A stretch of 64,000 nt of DNA. Source: Alphaproteobacteria bacterium. Lineage in GTDB: Bacteria > Pseudomonadota > Alphaproteobacteria > Micavibrionales > Micavibrionaceae. The stretch spans positions 1 to 64,000 of the forward strand of contig NVUR01000020.1 in NCBI GenBank assembly GCA_002401965.1, read 5' to 3'. The notes beneath the pieces were generated by a model that saw only the letters and a program-made list of their open reading frames with translations, searched no databases and was not told where the DNA came from. Positions 42,800 through 53,090 of this stretch are shown piece by piece. The position numbers and the translations under genes are program-made. Numbering within the stretch: the first letter of the stretch is position 1; each line of letters begins with the position of its first letter.

Positions 42800-43783
42800 T
42801 TATTTCTTTACGGCGAGGGAAAACGGGTTGATCGCCATAATTTTAAAATAGGCTGATTTTTTCTTTTTCGCCATATCAGACCAAGCATCACCCTTTGAAC
42901 TGCGTAAAACAGCAAGAGTTAAGCCAGCCAGTAATAATATGTCTGTAAATATTTTTAAGAGTATGAGTTCTGCTCCGCTGCGGTGTTTCCGATAGAGTAT
43001 GTAACGACTTTTGCGTAATTCATAGCTCATTCGTGGGTTAAAGGGCAGAACTGTTTTTTCATCGCGGCGTCCACTTGGTGCGCGGCCAGATGTTTGTCCC
43101 CCTAAATGAACGACATAAGAATCCGGTACAAGTTTCAATAACCATCCAGCCTTTTGAGTGCGTAGACACCAGTCAATATCTTCATCATACATAAAAAACT
43201 GTTCATCCAATAAGCCAACCTCGTCGAAAACCTCGCGCCGCGCCATAAGACAACATCCGTGAATGCGATCCATATTTATTGGTTCCTGTGGGTTTTTATT
43301 TTGTGCAGGGAATTGCGCGCCTTTAATGGCACGTTGTATCATTTCCAAAACAGACGGGAAGGCGCAGGGGTAATCTTGGTCTGTTCTGTCAGTGTTTAAA
43401 ATTCGCGGGCCGACAACGCCAATGGAAGGGTCGCTGTCCATAACCTCAATCAAGCGTTTTAACGTGCCTTTTTCAAGGAATGCGTCACTGTTCAGTAGCA
43501 TCGCGTAATCAGTATTTAATGTTCGTAAAGCAAGGTTATTCCCCTTGGAAAAACCAATATTGCCGCCAGCATCAATTGTTTCTATATCAGGATGCTTTTC
43601 TGCAAATATATCAAGCGAACCGTCTTGTGAGCCATTATCCACAACAATAATTTTGGCAATTACATTATCAGCAGGCGCATAATCTTTTACTGACTGTATC
43701 ACTTGGCAGACCATATCTGCGGTTTTGTAATTAACGATAATAATCGTAATATTTGGCTGCTCTGTATTGGTTTTATTCGCCAT
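42800..43783 (-). CDS. Family 2 glycosyltransferase (rhamnosyltransferase-like)
   Basis: A 327-residue GT-A protein. It begins ITIIIVNYKTADMVCQVI and has the nucleotide-binding VVDNGSQDGSLD and a DxD-like segment NSDAF. The acceptor-site residues lie in FFMYDEDIDWCLR, typical of dTDP-rhamnosyltransferases. It sits close to the dTDP-rhamnose synthesis genes, which fits that donor. A C-terminal hydrophobic helix may anchor it to the membrane. Confidence 0.92.
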   Translation of the reverse strand: MANKTNTEQPNITIIIVNYKTADMVCQVIQSVKDYAPADNVIAKIIVVDNGSQDGSLDIFAEKHPDIETIDAGGNIGFSKGNNLALRTLNTDYAMLLNSDAFLEKGTLKRLIEVMDSDPSIGVVGPRILNTDRTDQDYPCAFPSVLEMIQRAIKGAQFPAQNKNPQEPINMDRIHGCCLMARREVFDEVGLLDEQFFMYDEDIDWCLRTQKAGWLLKLVPDSYVVHLGGQTSGRAPSGRRDEKTVLPFNPRMSYELRKSRYILYRKHRSGAELILLKIFTDILLLAGLTLAVLRSSKGDAWSDMAKKKKSAYFKIMAINPFSLAVKK

Positions 43784-44591
43784 GATAGTCTTTCATTAAA
43801 GTGCCGCATAATGTGCAGTCTTGCTGTAGATCGTGCAGAGTATAGTCAGGTAGGCGGAAACAATCGCGGGTTTTTTGCATATTGAGCCAAAATATGTCAC
43901 GTATGGACATATCTTTGATAAGTAAAGAGCCCTTGCCATATCCGTCAATCAGCCATTGTGCGATTCGTCCTGTTTCCAGACCAATGCCAGAGCCAAGGTT
44001 GAAAATACCGCCAGTTGGGCGTTGTGCAATATATTCTAAATCCTGTCCAAAACGCCAAGTGGATAGAAAATCCCGTTTTGTAAAGGGACTCATATCGTAG
44101 GTGATGCAGTTTTCTTGCGCCAGTTTTGTCAGTGCCATACCAAAAAATGAGGCGCGGTTCGGCTCAAACCCAAAAACATTAGACAGTCTTAATATTGTAA
44201 CGCGCGGCTGCCCTAAAATTTCTATGAGATTTTGTTCTATTTGGTGTTTATTCGCGCCATATATATTTTGTGGGTTAGGCGTTAGGCTTTCTGTCAGCAG
44301 GGGCGTATCCTGTGTTCCATAGACCATGCGGGAACTTAACATGATATAGTGAATGTCACTGGCCTGAATGCGTTTGGCAAGTTTTGTGTCAATATCCAAC
44401 GCTGCATTATATTTATTTTTACGTAAATCAGGCGCGTAGGAGAAGTTAATAACGCATCTTGTGTTGTCCAGCCATTCATCACTGTCCATTGCTTCGTTAT
44501 GTGACAGCCACAGCCAGTCTTTGCCTATGTTTTTTTCACGTATCAAACGCGCCATGAATGAATTTTTGCCAATTACGGTAACGTGCTTCAT
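43773..44591 (-). CDS. NAD(P)-dependent sugar epimerase/reductase-like (short Rossmann)
   Basis: About 272 residues, of the extended SDR type. It begins MKHVTVIGKNSFMARLI. The usual GxxGxxG loop is degenerate (G-x-N-x-F-M), the active-site Tyr/Lys pair appears in YGANKHQIEQNL, and SSRMVYG is a conserved strand. The start at 44591 shares its first bases with the stop of the upstream GT2 gene (TAATG), which is better than the upstream TTG. A role in making or modifying a nucleotide sugar is inferred from its location. Confidence 0.83.
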   Translation of the reverse strand: MKHVTVIGKNSFMARLIREKNIGKDWLWLSHNEAMDSDEWLDNTRCVINFSYAPDLRKNKYNAALDIDTKLAKRIQASDIHYIMLSSRMVYGTQDTPLLTESLTPNPQNIYGANKHQIEQNLIEILGQPRVTILRLSNVFGFEPNRASFFGMALTKLAQENCITYDMSPFTKRDFLSTWRFGQDLEYIAQRPTGGIFNLGSGIGLETGRIAQWLIDGYGKGSLLIKDMSIRDIFWLNMQKTRDCFRLPDYTLHDLQQDCTLCGTLMKDYHGE

Positions 44592-45511
44592 TACGTGTTT
44601 TCCCAATAATAGCTATGCATGCTTATTTTTCTAACCAGCCAAATAGGCAAAGATTTACATTTTTCTCCCAGCTTGAAACCAATAAATTTTGCGAGGGTAT
44701 GCGGGATGATTTGAATGCAATTCAGAATCGTACCGTGCTTGATGGTGTATTTAAATTCACCAATGACAAAGCGTAAGCCTTCCCCCCCTGATTTTATAGA
44801 TTTGCTTTTGAACCATGGGTCAACGCTTAAAAATGCACCAATATCAAAATATCGCGTAAGGTCTTGATATACACCATAATTATGACTGTGTCTGACTTGA
44901 GCGTCCGCACAATAGGTGCTTTTGTATCCTGCCTCTAATAGGCGCGCACAAACAGCCATATCTTCGGCGAGGGGGAGTGCCTCTGGAAAACCACCAATAT
45001 TCAGCAAGGTATCCGCCCGATAAGCCGCAAAGGAATTGGAGCAGAAAAACGTTTTAATGCCCCGTACAGGCATATCCGATATCGTATTTGTGTAACCTGC
45101 CTCAGGGTAGTTTTGTAGACGGGCATAACGCGCAGATACATTTGCATCGTTATGGGGTAATTGTCTGCCAAAGACGATTGCTGTATCTGCATTTTCTTTG
45201 AAAATCTTTAGAATTGGTGCAAGCAGGTCTATTTGTGCAGGGATCGCATCTTGCGTTAAGTAGATGAGAATATCGGCATCCTTGTTTAAAGATGCCCCCA
45301 AGTTACGTGTTTTTCCATGGCCAAATTCTTTCTTTGGGATTTGGTGGACGTTAAATCCCTGCTCTTTAATGATATCGCGTGTATCATCAATAGAAGATGA
45401 ATCGATGAATAAAATATTATCTGGTTGTGGGTCGAGCTTCTTTAACGCGTCTAATAGGGGCAGCAGCCAAGGCTGTGCATTCCATGTGGGAATTATAAGT
45501 GCTGTTTTCAT
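44591..45511 (-). CDS. Family 2 glycosyltransferase
   Basis: A 306-residue GT-A protein with TALIIPTWNAQPWLLPLLDAL at the N-terminus, FIDSSSIDDTRDII, a QDAIP-type metal site (LTQDAIPAQ) and ALPLAEDMAVCARLLEAGY as acceptor/catalytic region. It belongs to the rhamnosyl/glycosyl transferase group used in capsule and O-antigen synthesis. Coupled to the epimerase-like gene by overlapping stop and start codons. Confidence 0.91.
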   Translation of the reverse strand: MKTALIIPTWNAQPWLLPLLDALKKLDPQPDNILFIDSSSIDDTRDIIKEQGFNVHQIPKKEFGHGKTRNLGASLNKDADILIYLTQDAIPAQIDLLAPILKIFKENADTAIVFGRQLPHNDANVSARYARLQNYPEAGYTNTISDMPVRGIKTFFCSNSFAAYRADTLLNIGGFPEALPLAEDMAVCARLLEAGYKSTYCADAQVRHSHNYGVYQDLTRYFDIGAFLSVDPWFKSKSIKSGGEGLRFVIGEFKYTIKHGTILNCIQIIPHTLAKFIGFKLGEKCKSLPIWLVRKISMHSYYWENT

Positions 45512-45535
45512 TGTTATATTCTCTAAATTGTAACT

Positions 45536-46984
45536 TTAAAATGCATTTTTTCCAATAAAACCAAGGAATATTGTGCGTACGATAATCACAATATCCAGCC
45601 AAAGTGACCAGTTTTGGATATAGTCTAAATCATAGGCAAAACGTTGCCTTAGATCATCTTCTGTAAAGGTGTTACCACGCGCACCATTAATTTGCGCCCA
45701 ACCGGTTAAGCCTGGCTTTACTTTATAACGCCGTGAAAAATCGCTAATGACTTCTTCGTAAATACGGTTTCCTGCTTTGACACCAGGGGGGTGCGGGCGT
45801 GGGCCAACCAGTGACATATCGCCTTTCAAAACATTTAAAAATTGAGGGATTTCATCAAGGCTTGTTCTTCGAATAAAGTTGCCGATTTTCGTAACGCGTG
45901 GGTCATCGCGCTCGGTTAATTTTATTTCCTGTTTAGAGCTTTCACAAGCAGATAGGTTCATGGAACGAAACTTATAGCATTCGAATAATTTATTATTAAA
46001 GCCATATCGTTTTTGTTTGTAAAATACCGGCCCTGGGCTTTCGAGTTTGATAAGTATCGGTAAAAGAATAAAGAGTGGTGAGAGTATCAAAATTGCGAGA
46101 CTTGAGCCGATGATATCTTCTAATCGGCTTAGATATTTGCGCCAGCCAATCATTGGATTGTCATCCAGCTGGATTAAATTCAGCGAGCCTGTTGCATTCA
46201 AGAGGTTGCGCGGTCTGTTTAGAATGGCGAGGTCAGGGCTCATTACAATGGAAACGGGTAATATGCTGACTTTTTCAAAAATCTGATCCAGACGATCACG
46301 CGCAATACCCGGCAGGGCAATTACAATTTGATCGAGGGTTTTATTATATTCTGAATTAATCAGGTCATCAATTGTCCCAAGGTAGTCAAGCGGTAGGTCT
46401 TTGGGGGAAATGCGGCTTGCGCGGTCATCGAAAAACCCATGTATTTTGACGTTCTTATTTTCTTCGGTAATACGGCTAGCCAGCTGTATCCCTTGCTCAT
46501 TCGCGCAGATAATGACAATGTTTTTCATGTAAATACTGTGTTCTTTTACCATCGCTTGATAGCGTCTGCGTACGGTAAAGAAGAGCCCCTTCATCAGGCA
46601 TGCTATAATGCTCCAGCTTAGGCAGACCCAAAAACTCGGTAATAATCCTGTAACGAGAAACGTTGCGGTAAAGACTGCGCAACAGACAACAAGTATGCGC
46701 GCGATTTCATCTGCCAGCCCGACCATGAATGTGCGGGGCTTTGGGTTTTCTTGAAAAGGATTCAGTTTGAAGACATGGCCAATAATGGCCGAAAGCAATA
46801 AAATAGCACGTATCGAAGTGCCATCTTCCCCCCAGACAGTGATTGAAAAAAGGCTGTTTATGAGCAAGAATGATACGAGTAAAACACAGAGGTCATCATG
46901 GTCAATCAAAAACACAAGAATTTTGCATAGCAGCGTTTCTTTGTCAGCTTTATTAAGTGTTTTTGCATCTGTGTTCATATCCAT
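45536..46984 (-). CDS. Undecaprenyl-phosphate sugar phosphotransferase (initiating enzyme)
   Basis: This 482-residue WcaJ/WbaP-type protein has an N-terminal membrane region of four to five helices, a Rossmann-like central domain (about 145-260) and a C-terminal catalytic domain. The latter shows LESPGPVFYKQKRYGFNNKLF, read as SPGPVFYKQKR, ECYKFRSM, and DEIPQFLNVLKGDMSLVGPRP (DEIPQFLNVLKGDMSLVGPR). It primes the repeat unit by loading a sugar-phosphate on undecaprenyl phosphate. It is the only such enzyme in the cluster. Confidence 0.93.
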   Translation of the reverse strand: MDMNTDAKTLNKADKETLLCKILVFLIDHDDLCVLLVSFLLINSLFSITVWGEDGTSIRAILLLSAIIGHVFKLNPFQENPKPRTFMVGLADEIARILVVCCAVFTATFLVTGLLPSFWVCLSWSIIACLMKGLFFTVRRRYQAMVKEHSIYMKNIVIICANEQGIQLASRITEENKNVKIHGFFDDRASRISPKDLPLDYLGTIDDLINSEYNKTLDQIVIALPGIARDRLDQIFEKVSILPVSIVMSPDLAILNRPRNLLNATGSLNLIQLDDNPMIGWRKYLSRLEDIIGSSLAILILSPLFILLPILIKLESPGPVFYKQKRYGFNNKLFECYKFRSMNLSACESSKQEIKLTERDDPRVTKIGNFIRRTSLDEIPQFLNVLKGDMSLVGPRPHPPGVKAGNRIYEEVISDFSRRYKVKPGLTGWAQINGARGNTFTEDDLRQRFAYDLDYIQNWSLWLDIVIIVRTIFLGFIGKNAF

Positions 46985-47010
46985 TATGAAACGCCTTTTT
47001 ATTCCGATGA

Positions 47011-47883
47011 TTATTCAGCTTGTTGCGCGAGTGTTCGGATATATTGTCCGTACGTACTTTTCCCGTGCTTATCGGCTTGCTCTTGTAATTGTATTTTACC
47101 GATATAGCCTAGGTCGAAGGCTATTTCTTCAAGGCAGGCAATTTGCAGACCTTGTCGTTTTTGTAAAGTTTGGATGAAATTTCCTGCTTCCAGCAATGTG
47201 TCATGTGTTCCAGTATCTAACCATGCGAATCCGCGCCCTAATTTTTCTACATGCAGGTTATTTTGTTCCATATAGATGCGGTTAACATCCGTAATTTCCA
47301 GTTCTCCACGAGGGGAGGGCTTTAGGGATTTTGCGATTTCTATGACTTTGTTATCATAGAAATAAAGCCCCGTTACAGCCCAATTTGATTTTGGTTGCTC
47401 CGGCTTTTCTTCTATGGTTTGGGCAACGTCATTATCATCAAAGGATACAACGCCATAACGATGCGGATCATTTACATAATATGAAAACACCGTTGCGCCA
47501 ATTTTTCGTGTCTGTGCATTTTTCAACTGATCGGTTAACCCGTGACCGAAATATAGATTATCGCCCAGAACCAAGGCAACTTTATCTTCGCCGATAAATT
47601 TTTCACCAATGATGAATGCCTGTGCCAAGCCATCGGGGGATGGCTGCACATCATAGGTTAGGTTTATTCCCCAATGTTTTCCATCACCAAGTAATGCCTC
47701 GAACATATGTTTTTCATGCGGGGTTGTAATAATTAAAATATCACGAATGCCTGCAAGCATTAAAACAGATAGAGGATAGTAAATCATAGGTTTATCGTAA
47801 ACGGGAAGCAGTTGTTTGCTGACAGCTTTTGTAATTGGGTGAAGCCGTGTGCCTGTTCCCCCTGCAAGTATTATACCTTTCAT
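47011..47883 (-). CDS. rmlA: Glucose-1-phosphate thymidylyltransferase RmlA
   Basis: This 290-residue enzyme makes dTDP-glucose. It opens [38 protein letters not shown] (key parts GGTGTRLHP and [11 protein letters not shown]). [10 protein letters not shown] holds the metal-binding Asp. I chose the ATG at 47883, because the longer 47934 start lies within rmlD and adds unrelated residues. The ATG overlaps the rmlD stop (ATGA). It is part of a contiguous rmlC-B-D-A set. Confidence 0.96.
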   Translation of the reverse strand: MKGIILAGGTGTRLHPITKAVSKQLLPVYDKPMIYYPLSVLMLAGIRDILIITTPHEKHMFEALLGDGKHWGINLTYDVQPSPDGLAQAFIIGEKFIGEDKVALVLGDNLYFGHGLTDQLKNAQTRKIGATVFSYYVNDPHRYGVVSFDDNDVAQTIEEKPEQPKSNWAVTGLYFYDNKVIEIAKSLKPSPRGELEITDVNRIYMEQNNLHVEKLGRGFAWLDTGTHDTLLEAGNFIQTLQKRQGLQIACLEEIAFDLGYIGKIQLQEQADKHGKSTYGQYIRTLAQQAE

Positions 47884-48824
47884 GCGCTTATGACCTTTTC
47901 TTGGTTTTGATTTTCTAAAATTGTGGTGATACATTTAATCGCACTGTCTTTCCAATGCGGCAGGGAAACGCCATATTCTTTTTCAATCAGAGTACAGTCT
48001 AATCGAGAGTTTAAAGGGCGTGTCGCAGGTGTCGGGTAGGCGGATGACGGGATTTCTCCAACATTTAGCGGTACTTTAATGCCATGCTTTTCCGCTTCAC
48101 TAAAAATAAGCTGTGCGAATTCATGCCAGCTACCATATCCATTGGCACTCATGTGATAAAGTTCAGGCTGTATCATGCTATCTTGTTTGTGTTGTATTTG
48201 AGGTAGAATATGCAATATGGCGAGGGCAATATCCGCTGCATTTGTTGGCGCACCAATTTGGTCGCTTACAATATTCAGAGTCTCTCTTTCCTGCCCTAAA
48301 CGAAGCATAGTATGTATGAAGTTATTGCCTTTTTGGGCATAGACCCAAGAGGTTCTTAAAATAACGGCTGGCGCGTGTGTTGCCATGATCGCTGTTTCAC
48401 CTTCGGCTTTGCTTTTGCCGTATATATTTATCGGGGCAATGGGATCATTTTCTGTATATGAGCTTGTTTTTGTGCCGTTAAATACGTAATCGGTTGAGAT
48501 GTGAATGAATGGAATTTTTTGTTCTTGTGCGTAGAGTGCCATAATTTCAGGGGCTTTGGCATTAACAGCCATCGCGATTTCAGGCTCTGTTTCTGCTTTA
48601 TCAACCGCAGTATAGGCCGCCGCGTTAATAATTGCCGCAGGAGATTCTTGAAGAAGGCGTGTACTTAATGCCTCAGAATTTGTTAAGTCGATATCATCAC
48701 GCCCTAAGAATAAGCATTCATCATAAGTATGATTGTTCTTACCCGACAGAATAGCGCGTTGCAATTCTTGGCCAACTTGTCCATTTTTTCCAAATACTAT
48801 AATTTTTTGACCATGATTTGTCAT
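47880..48824 (-). CDS. rmlD: dTDP-4-dehydrorhamnose reductase RmlD
   Basis: A 314-residue SDR protein making dTDP-L-rhamnose. Evidence: [15 protein letters not shown] nucleotide loop, [12 protein letters not shown], the catalytic YGKSKAEGE (Y-x3-K), and [10 protein letters not shown]. Length is slightly greater than usual (about 290). Overlaps rmlA at its 3' end. Confidence 0.95.
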   Translation of the reverse strand: MTNHGQKIIVFGKNGQVGQELQRAILSGKNNHTYDECLFLGRDDIDLTNSEALSTRLLQESPAAIINAAAYTAVDKAETEPEIAMAVNAKAPEIMALYAQEQKIPFIHISTDYVFNGTKTSSYTENDPIAPINIYGKSKAEGETAIMATHAPAVILRTSWVYAQKGNNFIHTMLRLGQERETLNIVSDQIGAPTNAADIALAILHILPQIQHKQDSMIQPELYHMSANGYGSWHEFAQLIFSEAEKHGIKVPLNVGEIPSSAYPTPATRPLNSRLDCTLIEKEYGVSLPHWKDSAIKCITTILENQNQEKVISA

Positions 48825-48850
48825 GATATATACATTCTAACGTATTGTTC

Positions 48851-49924
48851 TCAAGAGGCTTTGTTTATTTTTTTCAGCCCTAAGCGTTGGCCAGTATAGA
48901 CATCTTGACGTAAAGGTTCCCACCAATTTTGATTGTTCAGATACCAGTCAATTGTCTCGCACAGGCCATTTTTAAAAGTCTGTGCAGGTTCCCATGATAA
49001 CTCAGCCTTTATCTTACTGGCATCAATGGCATAACGCTTATCATGCCCTGGGCGATCTTCTACATAAGTAATTAAATCTGTACGTGATTTACCGTTTTCA
49101 AGTTTGCCGTATTTATCATCCAGAATTTTACAAATAGTCTTCACAATATCTATATTTTGTTTTTCACTGTTGCCGCCAATATTATAGACATTACCTGGCG
49201 TGCCGCTTTGTGCCACGATCCAAAGTGCGCGGACATGATCTTCTACATACAGCCAGTCACGTATATTTTCTCCTGTGCCATAAATAGGAAGAGGCTTCCC
49301 CTCTAATGCATTGAGGATAGTCAGTGGGATTAATTTTTCAGGGAACTGACATGGACCATAATTATTAGAGCAATTTGTTGTGATTACCGGCATTCCATAG
49401 GTATGAAACCACGCGCGCGCCAAATGGTCGGCGGAGGCTTTACTCGCAGAATATGGAGAGTTTGGTTGGTATGGTGTTGTTTCTTTAAACAAGCCAGTCG
49501 CGCCAAGCGATCCATAGACCTCATCGGTGGAAATATTAATAAAGCGGAAGGCTTCTTGCTGTACTTTTGATAGTGTTTTCCAGTATAAAAGGGCTGTGTT
49601 CAACAAAGTAAATGTGCCGATAACATTGGTTTCGATAAAGGCCTTTGGTCCATCAATTGAACGGTCAACATGGCTTTCTGCGGCCAAATGCAGTACAGTA
49701 TCAGGCTTGAACTCTGCAAATAGTTGTTCCATATCCTCCGCGTTGCATATATTCTTTTGTGCAAGCCTATAGCGCGGGTTATCTTCTATAGATTTCAAAG
49801 ATTCTGTATTCGCCGCGTAGGTTAATGAATCAATATTTAATATATTGGCATCGGTTTCTTGTATTAGATACCTGCAAAGTGCAGAGCCAATGAAGCCTGC
49901 GCCACCTGTAACAATAATATTCAT
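48851..49924 (-). CDS. rmlB: dTDP-glucose 4,6-dehydratase RmlB
   Basis: The 357-residue enzyme has NAD loop [16 protein letters not shown], the catalytic set in [14 protein letters not shown] (T-D-E) and [14 protein letters not shown] (Y-x3-K), and [15 protein letters not shown]. It is the canonical RmlB of the dTDP-rhamnose route. A second paralogue (50527-51558) lies two genes away. Confidence 0.96.
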   Translation of the reverse strand: MNIIVTGGAGFIGSALCRYLIQETDANILNIDSLTYAANTESLKSIEDNPRYRLAQKNICNAEDMEQLFAEFKPDTVLHLAAESHVDRSIDGPKAFIETNVIGTFTLLNTALLYWKTLSKVQQEAFRFINISTDEVYGSLGATGLFKETTPYQPNSPYSASKASADHLARAWFHTYGMPVITTNCSNNYGPCQFPEKLIPLTILNALEGKPLPIYGTGENIRDWLYVEDHVRALWIVAQSGTPGNVYNIGGNSEKQNIDIVKTICKILDDKYGKLENGKSRTDLITYVEDRPGHDKRYAIDASKIKAELSWEPAQTFKNGLCETIDWYLNNQNWWEPLRQDVYTGQRLGLKKINKAS

Positions 49925-49929
49925 TGTGT

Positions 49930-50508
49930 TTATAGCCTGACTTGTTCATAGGTAAAAAAATCATGCAATTCCGAGAATGGAGGCAGGATTTGGTCTTTTT
50001 CTGATAGAAGGAGGCTTTCTTTGGGGAATGGCCATTGAATATTCAAGGTCTCATCATTCCATATAATTCCCGCGTCATGTTCAGGCGTATAATAGTCTGT
50101 GACTTTGTATTGTACTTCTGTATCATCTGCTAACGTGCAAAAAGCATGACCGAAGCCTTTAGGAATAAAAAGTTGCAGGAAATTGTCAGATGATAATTCA
50201 ACACCAACAGATTGTCCGAAATTTGGCGATCCTTGACGCAAATCAACGGCAATATCCAGTATGCGTCCCTTTAAAACTCTGACGAGTTTATCTTGTGCGA
50301 AAGGTGGCTTTTGAAAATGGATGCCACGCACCGTGCCTTTTTTCTTTGATAAGGATACATTATCTTGTACGAAATTCGTAGGAATCCCCGCCATGTCTTG
50401 GGCGCGTTTTAGATTATACGTTTCCGAAAAAAAACCACGATTATCTTCAAATTTCCGAGGCTCCAAAATTAACACCTCTGGAAGTGTTGTTTTCGTTACA
50501 TTTAGCAT
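49930..50508 (-). CDS. rmlC: dTDP-4-dehydrorhamnose 3,5-epimerase RmlC
   Basis: A 192-residue cupin-fold epimerase. It has [20 protein letters not shown], the catalytic His in [13 protein letters not shown], and [16 protein letters not shown]. It is five bases upstream of rmlB and just downstream of the second dehydratase gene. Confidence 0.95.
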   Translation of the reverse strand: MLNVTKTTLPEVLILEPRKFEDNRGFFSETYNLKRAQDMAGIPTNFVQDNVSLSKKKGTVRGIHFQKPPFAQDKLVRVLKGRILDIAVDLRQGSPNFGQSVGVELSSDNFLQLFIPKGFGHAFCTLADDTEVQYKVTDYYTPEHDAGIIWNDETLNIQWPFPKESLLLSEKDQILPPFSELHDFFTYEQVRL

Positions 50509-50526
50509 AGTGATATTTTCCGTTTT

Positions 50527-51558
50527 TTAAGCAACTTTTGCCAAGGATAACTCTAATGAAGGTTTGCCGAGTTTGGTGGGCGCATTCAGTGTTTTTAAAT
50601 CTGCGCTTGGGACATATCGATCAGCATTATCGTAATACCATTGTGCCACATCGGAAATCTCGTTAATTAAGCTATGTTGTGATGTCCAGCCAAGGGCGGT
50701 GATTTTGCTCCAATCAACGGCGTATCTTTGGTCATTGAATGGACGGTCCTTTATAAAGGTAATTGTTTTATCTGGATCGACATCGAAAATATCACAAAGC
50801 ATATAGGCCATCTGCATATTCGTATATTCTTCTGTTGTACCAATGTTATAACACTCTCCGATGACACCTTTTTTGGCTAACAGCTCCAACGCTACGGCAA
50901 AGTCATCAGCGGATAAATAGTGACGGCAGTTTTTACCATTACCATGAATTGTAAGAGGTTTTCCCAAAATAAGGTTTAGAGCGAATTTAGGGATGATTTT
51001 TTCAGGGAATTGGCGTTTACCAAAAATATTATTGGCGCGCACCATAACAATCGGCATTTTGTAAGATTGTAAATATCCGCTGATAATCATTTCCGCAGCA
51101 GCTTTTGATGCAGAGTAAGGGTTCGTTGGTTTTAACGTTGTATCTTCTGTTGCTGAGCCTTCTAATACTTCACCGTAAACTTCATCTGTGCTGACGTGAA
51201 TTATTTTTGCCACATTTTCACTGCGGCATGCCTCCATCAAGCAATGTGTGCCTGTTACATTCGTGCGTGTAAATTCAAGCGAATTACCAAATGAGTTATC
51301 AACATGGCTTTCTGCGGCGGCGTGGATAACCAAGTCTGCGCCTTTTACTGCTGAAAGGCACGTATCAAGGTGGCAGATATCCCCAACAACCAGTCGGATT
51401 TTATTAACGCTAATTAAATGCATAAGATTTCGAACATCTGCCGCATAGGTCATCTTATCTAAAACGATAATCTCGGCGTTAGGGTAGGCATTCACGAAAT
51501 GTTCAACAATATGTGAGCCTATGAAGCCCGCACCACCTGTGATAACAATCTTGTTCAT
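50527..51558 (-). CDS. Second dTDP-glucose 4,6-dehydratase-like SDR (TGDS type)
   Basis: A 343-residue extended SDR with [40 protein letters not shown] and FGKRQFPEKIIPKF. It keeps the T-D-E and Y-x3-K catalytic residues but differs from RmlB at 48851 and resembles the TGDS-like branch. It may act on dTDP- or another NDP-sugar, giving a second deoxysugar or redundancy. It is the first gene of the minus-strand run starting here, divergent from the flippase. Confidence 0.9.
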   Translation of the reverse strand: MNKIVITGGAGFIGSHIVEHFVNAYPNAEIIVLDKMTYAADVRNLMHLISVNKIRLVVGDICHLDTCLSAVKGADLVIHAAAESHVDNSFGNSLEFTRTNVTGTHCLMEACRSENVAKIIHVSTDEVYGEVLEGSATEDTTLKPTNPYSASKAAAEMIISGYLQSYKMPIVMVRANNIFGKRQFPEKIIPKFALNLILGKPLTIHGNGKNCRHYLSADDFAVALELLAKKGVIGECYNIGTTEEYTNMQMAYMLCDIFDVDPDKTITFIKDRPFNDQRYAVDWSKITALGWTSQHSLINEISDVAQWYYDNADRYVPSADLKTLNAPTKLGKPSLELSLAKVA

Positions 51559-51796
51559 TCTTGCATTCTTTCGTTGTTATATTTTTTATGAAGCGCATTT
51601 TACATATTTTTCACAAAAAATCAAATTTAATTATTCCTTTGATTATATATACGTGAACAAATGCAATAAACAATTCTATTGTTTTGTGTATCCCCACAAA
51701 AAGATGGGCGAGTGGAATAAGTGTTGCGTAAAATTGTGCGGTCACTTGCTTTTTATGGCGGTATTCGATAGAAATTTTTTGATATAGGAGGGAATC

Positions 51797-53071
51797 ATGT
51801 CGTTGATCCAAAAAATAATTGCCCTGAAACATAAAAAAGGTTTGTTTGCGCTTGCTGACCAAATGGTACATAGCGGCACAACTTTTTTGACTGGAATATT
51901 AGTCGGGCGGTTACTTTCTGTCGGGGAGTTCGGGGAGTTTAGCCTAGGGCTGACTTTGGTAGTTTTTTCTATGGTTTTGCAAGATAATTGTTTGGCGACA
52001 CCGTACACATATCGTTTTCATAATATAAAAAACGGAGATATTGAAGGCTTACGCGCTGGTGCTCTTATTCAGTCATTATTACTTGCTGTGTTTTGTACAA
52101 TTCTTCTTGGGGCTGCGTATTTCTTCCTTCCAGTAATGCAGGCGGGGGGGCTGGGTAATATTATTTTTACGCTTGCCTTGTCTATGCCCTTTTTATTCAT
52201 TCGCGAAACTTCGCGGAGGATATATTTCACCGAATTTCGTGTTGTTGAAGTTTTGATGATGGATATTATTGTTACGATATTGCAAGTGTCTTTAATTGTG
52301 GCTATTTGGTATCTGGGTGTTATTAGTGCGGCAAATGTTTTTGCGGTGATGGCGCTGGCTTCTTTTGTGGGGGGGCTATGGGCATTTATACGCCATCGGC
52401 ATGAATTTAATTTCTCTGCCGTAGATATAAAGGCGGATACCGTCGAAAATATTCGGTTTGGTAAATGGCTTTTGGTTGGAAGTTTCTGTCATCTGGGTAG
52501 TTTATATATATTTCCATGGCTTATTTATGCCTTGATAGGGGGCGAGCGGGCAGGCTTGTTTGCTGCATGCTATACGTTGGTGAATTTGATAAACCCATTT
52601 ATTTTGGGGTTTAATAATTTCTATCGTCCTAAGCTTATGAAGCTGTATGCGAATGAAGGGTTGGAGGTTATGCACGCGGAAATTTTGAAATTGGTTGCAG
52701 TGTTCTTTCCGGTTTCTCTGATTATTTCTGGTGGGTTAGCACTGGCGGGTGGGCATTTGGTTCATTTTGTTTATGGGGAAGAGTTTGTAAATTTAGGAAC
52801 GATTATCGCGGTTATCGGGTTGAGCGTTATTCCAGTTATTTTAAATGCGCCGTTACAATTAGGGATTCTCGCATTAAATAAGCCGCAAATTAATCCTAAG
52901 TTTCACTCAATGGCTCTTGCCTCTACTTTATGTATCGGCGTGCCTCTTGTTTTTTCTTATGAAGCAATGGGGGCGGCTATTGGGTTTTCTTTATCTGTTA
53001 CAGTTGGTTTTCTTGCATTGGTATATTTTTATATGCGCGAAATAAAAATACAACGCGCTATGGTGTCTTAG
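51797..53071 (+). CDS. Polysaccharide flippase (Wzx-like)
   Basis: A 424-residue protein with about 12 membrane segments and an MVS/MOP fold start GRLLSVGEFGEFSLGLTL. It would move undecaprenyl-linked repeat units across the inner membrane. It is preceded by a strong AGGAGG nine bases before the ATG, and is transcribed opposite to the glycosyltransferase genes. A 238-base A/T-rich gap upstream holds divergent promoters. Confidence 0.9.
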   Translation: MSLIQKIIALKHKKGLFALADQMVHSGTTFLTGILVGRLLSVGEFGEFSLGLTLVVFSMVLQDNCLATPYTYRFHNIKNGDIEGLRAGALIQSLLLAVFCTILLGAAYFFLPVMQAGGLGNIIFTLALSMPFLFIRETSRRIYFTEFRVVEVLMMDIIVTILQVSLIVAIWYLGVISAANVFAVMALASFVGGLWAFIRHRHEFNFSAVDIKADTVENIRFGKWLLVGSFCHLGSLYIFPWLIYALIGGERAGLFAACYTLVNLINPFILGFNNFYRPKLMKLYANEGLEVMHAEILKLVAVFFPVSLIISGGLALAGGHLVHFVYGEEFVNLGTIIAVIGLSVIPVILNAPLQLGILALNKPQINPKFHSMALASTLCIGVPLVFSYEAMGAAIGFSLSVTVGFLALVYFYMREIKIQRAMVS

Positions 53072-53090
53072 ATAGGGTTTAAGTCTTGGG

